The notes under the pieces were generated by a model that saw only the letters and a program-made list of their open reading frames with translations, had not been told where the DNA came from and searched no databases. From positions 1 through 19,513 of the forward strand of contig JAKDLQ010000011.1 in assembly GCA_030452775.1 (NCBI GenBank): DNA of 19,513 nt, in the 5' to 3' direction. Below, piece after piece: positions 14,657 through 19,513 of the stretch (its first letter is position 1; each line of letters begins with the position of its first letter). Source of the stretch: Micrococcales bacterium (GTDB lineage: Bacteria > Actinomycetota > Actinomycetes > Actinomycetales > Dermatophilaceae). Position numbers and translations under genes: made by a program.

Positions 14657-15808
14657 GTGGCGAGTGACGCTGTGGACGAAGCGCTGCTGCGCGGGCTGAT
14701 TCCCGGAGTGATCGACGTCCTCGTCCGGCGCGGCGCGGACTTCGCGTCGGCCGAGGACGCCGTGCAGGATGCCCTCGTCCGTGCCCTCGAATCGTGGCGC
14801 GTCGACCCGCCACGTGACCCCAAGGGCTGGCTGGTGACGGCCTCGTGGCGCACCTTCCTCGACCAGGTCCGCAGCGACGCCGCCCGGCGCGGACGCGAGG
14901 CCAAGGTTGCGCACGAGCCGCCCCCCGGCGGCATACCGCAGAGCGACGACACTCTGCGGCTCTATCTGCTCTGCGCCCACCCGTCGTTGACGACCGCCTC
15001 AGCGGTCGCCCTGACACTGCGTGCCGTCGGCGGTCTGACCACCCGCCAGATCGCCGAGGCCTACCTCGTGCCCGAGGCGACGATGGCCCAGCGAATCAGC
15101 CGTGCGAAGGCGCGCATCTCCGGCGTCCCGCTCGATCAGACAGGTGACCCGTCGGCGGTGCTGCGGGTGCTCTACCTCGTCTTCAACGAGGGCTACTCCG
15201 GCGAGCTCGACCTCGCCGCCGAGGCGATCCGGCTGACCCGGCAGCTCGCCTCGATGACCGACGAGCCGGAGGTCGCCGGGCTGCTGGCACTGATGCTCCT
15301 GCACCATGCCCGCAGAGCCTCTCGAACCGGTGCGGCCGGCCGGCTCGTGCCGCTCGCCAGGCAGGACCGCCGGCGGTGGGACACCGGGCTGATCGCCGAG
15401 GGCGTCGAGGTCCTGCAGGCGGCGCTGCGGCGCGACCGGCTCGGGGAGTACCAGGCGCAGGCGGCCATTGCCGCCCTGCATGCCGACGCCCAGCGAGTCG
15501 AGGAGACCGACTGGGTGCAGATCGTGCAGTGGTATGACGTGCTCGTCCACCTCACCGACTCCCCGATCGCGCGGCTCAACCGCGCCGTCGCGGTGGGCGA
15601 GGCCGACGGTCCACCGGCCGGCCTGACCGCCCTCGCCGAGCTCGACGCCTCGCTGCCGCGGCACACCGCCGTCGCGGCATACCTGCATGCCAAGGCCGGC
15701 GACACCGATCTCGCGGCAGACCTCTATGTCACGGCATCGCGTGCCGCGACCAATGCTGCCGAGCGCGACCATCTCATCCGCGAGGCTGCCCGCCTGCGGA
15801 GCCGTTGA
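14657..15808 (+). CDS. ECF42-like RNA polymerase sigma factor with C-terminal TPR-like extension
   Basis: A 383-residue ECF sigma factor with a long C-terminal domain. The sigma-2 part is near residues 10-75 (FASAEDAVQDALVRALESW, WLVTASWRTFLDQVRSD). The sigma-4 helix-turn-helix is near 120-155 (GGLTTRQIAEAYLVPEATMA, then QRISRAKARI). YLLCAHPSLT and VLYLVFNEGYSGE mark the DUF6596/ECF42 subgroup. The helical tail from about 170 onward resembles TPR repeats, known in ECF42 to be needed for activity in place of a classic anti-sigma factor; none is encoded here. GTG 14657 fits the normal distance to sigma-2. It is co-oriented with the DGPF gene and convergent with the permease, whose stop is 26 bases away. 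The inducing signal is unknown. Confidence 0.92.
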   Translation: MASDAVDEALLRGLIPGVIDVLVRRGADFASAEDAVQDALVRALESWRVDPPRDPKGWLVTASWRTFLDQVRSDAARRGREAKVAHEPPPGGIPQSDDTLRLYLLCAHPSLTTASAVALTLRAVGGLTTRQIAEAYLVPEATMAQRISRAKARISGVPLDQTGDPSAVLRVLYLVFNEGYSGELDLAAEAIRLTRQLASMTDEPEVAGLLALMLLHHARRASRTGAAGRLVPLARQDRRRWDTGLIAEGVEVLQAALRRDRLGEYQAQAAIAALHADAQRVEETDWVQIVQWYDVLVHLTDSPIARLNRAVAVGEADGPPAGLTALAELDASLPRHTAVAAYLHAKAGDTDLAADLYVTASRAATNAAERDHLIREAARLRSR

Positions 15809-15817
15809 GGTGGCCCT

Positions 15818-15835
15818 GTCCCAGCCCGTGGGGAC
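15818..15835. terminator. Weak hairpin between convergent genes
   Basis: GTCCC (15818-15822) and GGGAC (15831-15835) can pair with an eight-base loop in the 26-base gap between the sigma factor stop and the permease stop. There is no T-tract on either side, so a bidirectional terminator is only a suggestion. Confidence 0.25.
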
Positions 15836-17481
15836 TAGCCCTGGGGGACTCCGCGGCGCTGGAAGGCCGCGAAGCCGACCGCCACGAGGATCACGGCGAT
15901 CGCGGCCGTGACGATGAGGGCGCCGGTCTCGATCGCGCCCACCGGCGGGTTGCCCACGTGGGTGGTCGGCGAGAGGTTGAGGACCCACTGGTGCAGCTTG
16001 AGGCTGGGACCGAGGAACGCGATGAACGTCATCACGGCGTAGCCCGCCCAGGCGAGCCCGAACAGCCGGGGACGCAGCCCGTAGATCGCCAGGGCCAGCC
16101 CGGCGAGCACCAGCTCGGCCGGCAGGTAGGCCAGCCCCGAACTGACGATCGGACCGAGCTCGGCGGTGTCGCCGACCGACAGGGCGGTCGCGAGGCCGAG
16201 GACGAGCGACGAGCAGACCACGATCGTCACGAGGCCCCCGAGCACGACCAGCGCGTGTGCGGCGAGCCAGCGGGAGCGGGACAGCGTCCCGGACAGCCGC
16301 ATCTCCAGCCGGCCCTCCGCCTCCTCGGCCCGCAGCGTGCCGATCGCCTGGACGACATACCCTGCCGCGATGATGGCCAGGTAGAGCTGAGTGGCAGCGA
16401 CGAACCCGTCCATGGGTCGGCCGGCGACGATGCCTACGGCTTCGGAGAGCGCGGGGTTGCCGGCCACCGCGTCGAGCAGTTGCTGGGTGAGGGCCCCCAT
16501 CATCCCGGTGAGCAGTATGCCGCCGGCAAGCCAGCCCAGCGTCGCCGGCCGGTGGATCGAGACCGCGAGGCCGATCGGGCTGCGCAGCCGGGCGGAGGCT
16601 CGAGCCGGGCCGGCGCCGCCCCGGAGCAGGGCGCTGCCCACATCGCGCCGGGATGCCAGACGCAGCGCCGCGCCGCCCAGACCGAGGCCGATCGCGACCG
16701 GGATGGCCAGCGCCCACCACCGCTGGTCCCCGAACGGAGCGGCCTTCTCTGCCCAGCCGAGCGGGGAGAGCCACGTGACCCATGTCTGGGTGACGTCGCC
16801 GACGCCGCGCACGACATAGGACGCCGCAAGGACGATGAGGCTCCACGTGTAGACACTGCGGGCGTGCAGGGTGAGCTGGGCCAGCAGGGCCGCGAGGCCC
16901 GCGAAGGTAAAGGCGAGGGCACCGAGGGAGAGGGCATAGAGGACCGATCCCACAACCGGGACGCCGGTGACGGCCAGCCCGACGGCGAAGACCGCCGCGG
17001 TGGCGCAGATCGTGGCGGTCGCCACGAGGAGCGCGGCGAGCGTGGGTTCGTGGCGGGCGATGCGCCCGGCGAGCAGCAGCTCGAGCCGGCCGGACTCCTC
17101 CTCGCGGCGGGTCGCCCGTGCGCCCAGGCTGATGCCGAGCAGCGGCAGCAGGAACGCGGCCAGGAAGCCGAACTCGTCCTGGATCACGCCGCCGAGGGAG
17201 TCGATGCCCTCCACCTTGCCGTTGATCGCGACCAGGGCGTTGCCCGTCGTCACGGCCGTGGCATAGGTCTGGATCTTGGCGGGGGTGTCATAGAGCGCGG
17301 CGATGCTCGCTGCAGTGCCGATGAGGCTCGCGCCCAGCACGGCCACCCACACCAGGGCGCTGCGCCGCTGGATGCGCGCGACGATGCGCAACATCGTGCT
17401 CGGTCCTCGGGGCCGGCCCTCGGCGGCCGTGCCTCGAGCGCTGTGCCGGGGGCTGTGTCGGGGGCTGTGTCGAGCGCTCAT
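15835..17481 (-). CDS. ABC-2 type permease 2 (polyketide-antibiotic exporter family)
   Basis: A 548-residue polytopic membrane protein with about 12 hydrophobic helices in two ABC-2-like halves. Each half has a short loop of the form (R/E)EEESGRLELLLAG or RAEEAEGRLEMRLSG, a hallmark of the TnrB-like exporters of polyketide antibiotics. This length and pairing with a separate ATPase are typical. ATG 17481 overlaps the ATPase stop by ATGA. The first 29 residues (MSARHSPRHSPRHSARG...) are repeat-encoded and basic, so MLRIVARI at residue 30 may be the conserved core start. It is the last gene of the TetR 2 operon. It would export an amphipathic compound, which sequence alone cannot identify. Confidence 0.9.
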   Translation of the reverse strand: MSARHSPRHSPRHSARGTAAEGRPRGPSTMLRIVARIQRRSALVWVAVLGASLIGTAASIAALYDTPAKIQTYATAVTTGNALVAINGKVEGIDSLGGVIQDEFGFLAAFLLPLLGISLGARATRREEESGRLELLLAGRIARHEPTLAALLVATATICATAAVFAVGLAVTGVPVVGSVLYALSLGALAFTFAGLAALLAQLTLHARSVYTWSLIVLAASYVVRGVGDVTQTWVTWLSPLGWAEKAAPFGDQRWWALAIPVAIGLGLGGAALRLASRRDVGSALLRGGAGPARASARLRSPIGLAVSIHRPATLGWLAGGILLTGMMGALTQQLLDAVAGNPALSEAVGIVAGRPMDGFVAATQLYLAIIAAGYVVQAIGTLRAEEAEGRLEMRLSGTLSRSRWLAAHALVVLGGLVTIVVCSSLVLGLATALSVGDTAELGPIVSSGLAYLPAELVLAGLALAIYGLRPRLFGLAWAGYAVMTFIAFLGPSLKLHQWVLNLSPTTHVGNPPVGAIETGALIVTAAIAVILVAVGFAAFQRRGVPQG

Positions 17482-18542
17482 CGAGCGGCCTCCGCGAGGC
17501 TCTCATCGCCGGGAACGTCGCCGGATGGGTCGCCGGACGCGCCTTCGGGCGCTCTCCCGGAGGCGTCGCCAGCTGCGTTGCCGGATGCGTCGCCGCGTGC
17601 GTCGCTGGACGCGGCGCCGGGCGCTGCCCCGGAGCCCAGCGGGTCGCCGTAGTTGCGCAGGAAGAGCTCGTCGAGACTCGGCGGCGTGACGGTGAGGGTG
17701 TGGATGCCCGCCGTGTGCAGCCGCCCGAGGATCGCGTCGAGATGATCCGGGTCGACGGTGAACCGGGAGTCCACGTGGCCGTCCTGCCGCTGGCTCTGGT
17801 GCTGGGCAACACCCTCGGCGCCGGCCAGGCCGGCGGGTTCGAGCGCGGTGACGGCGTGCACCGTGGGCCGGGTATGCCGGCGCAGCTCGGCGAGCGTGCC
17901 GCTGGTGACCGTGCGGCCACGCCGGATGATGCTCACCCGGTCGGCCAGCGCCTCCACCTCGCCCATGATGTGACTCGACAGGAGCACGGTCACTCCGTCG
18001 TCGCGCCGGTCGCGGATGCACCGCTGGAAGGCCTGCTCCATGAGCGGGTCGAGTCCCGAGGTCGGCTCGTCGAGCACCAACAGCTCGGCGTCGGCGGCCA
18101 AGGCGGCGATGAGGGCCACCTTCTGCCGGTTGCCCTTGGAGTAGTCACGGACTCGCTTGGTGGGGTCGAGCTCGAAACGCTCGATGAGGTCTGCGCGACG
18201 GCGCTCGTCGACGCCGCCATGGGTGGCGCCGAGGATGTCGAGGCACTGACCCCCTGTCAGTCCCGGCCAGAGAGCGACGTCGCCGGCGACATAGGCCAGC
18301 CGGCTGTGCAACCGGGGAGCGTCGTGCCAGGGGTCTGCGCCGAAGAGCTCGGCGCGGCCGGAGGTGGCCTTCATGAGCCCGAGGAGCACGCGGATCGTCG
18401 TGGACTTGCCCGCGCCGTTGGGCCCGAGGAAGCCATGGACCTCGCCCGGGCGCACGATGAGGTCGAGACCGTCGAGGGCCCGGACGGTGCCGAAGAGCTT
18501 GGTGAGTCCCTCGGTACGGACGATGGGGGCAGTATCGGTCAT
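17478..18542 (-). CDS. ABC transporter ATP-binding protein 2 (DrrA-like, antibiotic export type)
   Basis: A 354-residue ABC ATPase. Walker A is GPNGAGKST (about 38-46), signature YSKGNRQKVALI, Walker B LLVLDEPTSGLDP and H-loop LLSSHIMGE. After the ABC core comes a C-terminal regulatory domain (FTVDPDHLDAILGRLHTAGI, then PPSLDELFLRNYG) as in DrrA-type proteins. The last 50 residues are an unusual low-complexity tail of Asp-Ala-Ser-Gly and Gly-Asp repeats, encoded by short repeats that extend toward the permease start. ATG 18542 has AAGGAG eight bases upstream and overlaps the tetR stop by ATGA. It energises permease 2. The tail is probably disordered and dispensable, but I cannot exclude a role in contact with the permease. 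Confidence 0.93.
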   Translation of the reverse strand: MTDTAPIVRTEGLTKLFGTVRALDGLDLIVRPGEVHGFLGPNGAGKSTTIRVLLGLMKATSGRAELFGADPWHDAPRLHSRLAYVAGDVALWPGLTGGQCLDILGATHGGVDERRRADLIERFELDPTKRVRDYSKGNRQKVALIAALAADAELLVLDEPTSGLDPLMEQAFQRCIRDRRDDGVTVLLSSHIMGEVEALADRVSIIRRGRTVTSGTLAELRRHTRPTVHAVTALEPAGLAGAEGVAQHQSQRQDGHVDSRFTVDPDHLDAILGRLHTAGIHTLTVTPPSLDELFLRNYGDPLGSGAAPGAASSDARGDASGNAAGDASGRAPEGASGDPSGDVPGDESLAEAAR

Positions 18543-19201
18543 GACAGCGACTCCTTCGACTCCTTCGACTCCTGCGAACCGACGGCGAACGCCCCGCCGA
18601 TGTAGACGGCGGTCACTTCTCGAGCCCACCGGTCGAGGCCGGCGGGCGTCAGCGGGTCGTCACCGATGGCGGTGGCGATCTGGTTGCGCAGCAGGATCAC
18701 GGCGAGGTCGTTGACCAGCACGAACGCTGCCCGGACGGCCGGGTCCTCGCTGGGCGGGGCGGCCCCCAGCTCGACCATGGCGTCGAGCAGGCGGCGGGTG
18801 GCGGCATACCACCGGCCGAAGAGCGCAGCCCCGGCCGGGTCGTTGGTGAGCAAGAGCCGACGCAGGTATGCCGGCAGCGGCGAGCCATGGGGGAAGGTTC
18901 GGGTGAATGCCTCGGCGACCGACGTCGTCGCCTCACCGCTGGCGAGCATCGCGGCGAACTCCGGACCATCGAGCTCCGCGAAGATGGCGTCGAAGGCCTC
19001 GCTCGCGTGGGCGTCCACCTCGGCCCGAAGGCCGTCCTTGCTCCCGAAGTGGTGGACCACGAGGCCAGGGGACACCCCGGCAGCCTCGGCGATCTCGCGC
19101 ACCGTGACCGCATCGTGCCCGCGCTCTGCGAAGAGCCGTAGGGCGGCGTTGCGGATGGCCGCCCGCGCGGTGAGGTCCCGCTCATCGGAAAGTGAATGCA
19201 T
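18539..19201 (-). CDS. TetR/AcrR-family transcriptional regulator 2
   Basis: A 220-residue TetR regulator. Its HTH is at about residues 11-56 (NAALRLFAERGHDAVTVREI, then AEAAGVSPGLVVHHFGSKDG). A helical ligand-binding domain follows. Start ATG 19201 is preferred over the longer frame to 19384 because the promoter's -10 ends seven bases upstream, the HTH is then at the usual distance, and sequence further upstream is not family-like. It is first in the TetR - ATPase - permease operon with ATGA overlaps throughout. The C-terminus ends in a repeated Ser-Lys-Glu motif (ESKESKESLS), from short repeats at the overlap with the ATPase ribosome site. It most likely represses its own operon and responds to an exported compound. 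Confidence 0.92.
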   Translation of the reverse strand: MHSLSDERDLTARAAIRNAALRLFAERGHDAVTVREIAEAAGVSPGLVVHHFGSKDGLRAEVDAHASEAFDAIFAELDGPEFAAMLASGEATTSVAEAFTRTFPHGSPLPAYLRRLLLTNDPAGAALFGRWYAATRRLLDAMVELGAAPPSEDPAVRAAFVLVNDLAVILLRNQIATAIGDDPLTPAGLDRWAREVTAVYIGGAFAVGSQESKESKESLS

Positions 19202-19237
19202 GTTCAGCATACTAAACGCATGTTCAAGGTGCGTCAA
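19198..19237 (-). promoter_or_regulatory. Leaderless promoter and repeat operator for TetR operon 2
   Basis: On the minus strand TTGACG (19237-19232), a 17-base spacer and TAGTAT (19214-19209) form a sigma-A promoter seven bases before ATG 19201, so the message is likely leaderless. Two direct copies of GCATGTTCA (plus strand 19198-19206 and 19218-19226), 20 bases apart, flank the -10 and are likely regulator contacts. Confidence 0.75.
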
Positions 19238-19341
19238 GGGAGTCGACGCACATGCTCGTGGCACGGGTGTGCGTGCGGCGGTCGGTGCCGGCGGGGAAGA
19301 CCGACGAGCGCCTCGCGTCGAGGAAGGCTGCCGAGGGGAGC

Positions 19342-19387
19342 GATATGTCTCGACGGGCCCGGCCTGACGGCCCCGTCGAGACATATC
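19342..19387. repeat. 16-bp perfect inverted repeat, strong hairpin
   Basis: GATATGTCTCGACGGG (19342-19357) and CCCGTCGAGACATATC (19372-19387) are perfect inverted arms around a 14-base GC-rich loop with its own GGCC/GGCC pairing. It is upstream of TetR operon 2 and has no T-tract. It could be a bidirectional terminator for a gene beyond the edge, or a copy of a dispersed hairpin element. Confidence 0.85.
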
Positions 19388-19407
19388 CGCACCGCCGAGC
19401 GAGATCC

Positions 19408-19428
19408 CGCTACCCGCTACCCGCTACC
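19408..19428. repeat. Three tandem CGCTACC heptamers
   Basis: CGCTACC is repeated exactly three times. CCCGCTACC (19420-19428) has an inverted partner GGTAGCGGG at 19480-19488, which could make a further hairpin. Confidence 0.8.
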
Positions 19429-19513
19429 CGCCCAGAAAGGTGCCGGATTCCCCGGCGCGCCGAAGCGGCCAACCGCCCCGGTAGCGGGGGGGAACACCGC
19501 GCGCCGGGGGGGC

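Larger units (their letters stand above)
19238..19513. other. Non-coding GC-rich edge of the window
   Basis: Apart from the inverted repeat and the heptamer repeats listed separately, I see no gene here. Open frames are low complexity. The last 35 bases are extremely G-rich. Confidence 0.4.

Noticed and set aside
14999..16846. 615-codon minus-strand ORF across the sigma factor and permease 2
   Set aside because: It is antisense to the ECF42-like gene and out of frame with the permease, with composition typical of a shadow frame.
15805..17652. 615-codon plus-strand ORF opposite permease 2
   Set aside because: It is a high-GC shadow of a clear 12-helix permease; its own translation is Arg/Glu/Gly-rich with no domain.

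Overview
The window is high-GC DNA with actinobacterial features: GC-rich third codon positions, GTG starts, ATGA stop/start overlaps, leaderless promoter layouts, a HelR-type RNA polymerase motor ATPase behind a rifamycin-associated element, and an ECF42-like sigma factor beside a DGPF/YciI gene. A member of the Actinomycetota, perhaps order Micrococcales, is the best guess. No rRNA, tRNA, CRISPR array or intact transposase is visible.

Layout. (1) About 1-3300 is an eroded accessory stretch, locally richer in A/T. It holds a zinc-ribbon/coiled-coil ORF that seems frameshifted, a frameshifted and truncated gene remnant, a small toxin-antitoxin-like pair, the C-terminal end of a TetR regulator, and a VOC/glyoxalase-fold gene. 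(2) 3324-6976 is a tight three-gene operon: a cytoplasmic M15-like putative zinc peptidase, a glutamine-dependent asparagine-synthetase-like amidotransferase, and a FemAB/FemX-like aminoacyl-tRNA-dependent transferase. It ends in a 9-bp minisatellite. (3) 7244-9323 holds a membrane-anchored alpha/beta hydrolase and a divergent short-chain dehydrogenase. (4) 9519-11669 is helR on the minus strand, with a near-perfect rifamycin-associated element upstream. (5) 11994-14010 is a TetR - ABC ATPase - ABC permease operon whose permease is cut by an in-frame TGA where tryptophan is expected. (6) 14204-15808 is a DGPF/YciI gene followed by an ECF42-like sigma factor, with a matching promoter upstream. 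(7) 15835-19201, minus strand, is a second TetR - ATPase - permease operon of the polyketide-antibiotic exporter type. (8) The right edge is non-coding, with a long perfect inverted repeat and short tandem repeats.

How it works together. From about 9.5 kb onward the genes look like an antibiotic and stress response block: rifamycin-responsive RNA polymerase rescue, two drug-efflux-type ABC systems each under its own TetR, and an ECF42/DGPF module. Both TetR genes appear to be transcribed leaderless from promoters whose -10 region carries or sits within operator-like repeats, which suggests autoregulation.

The best candidate for an undescribed system is the operon at 3324-6976. All three products appear cytoplasmic, and together they could trim, amidate and aminoacylate a peptide or a cell-wall precursor. 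A second genome-scale signal is the 9-mer GCGGCATAC, found nine times on either strand between 8.1 and 18.9 kb and never before that. It often forces rare codons such as ATA. The frameshifts and the nonsense codon could be real decay or draft-assembly errors.
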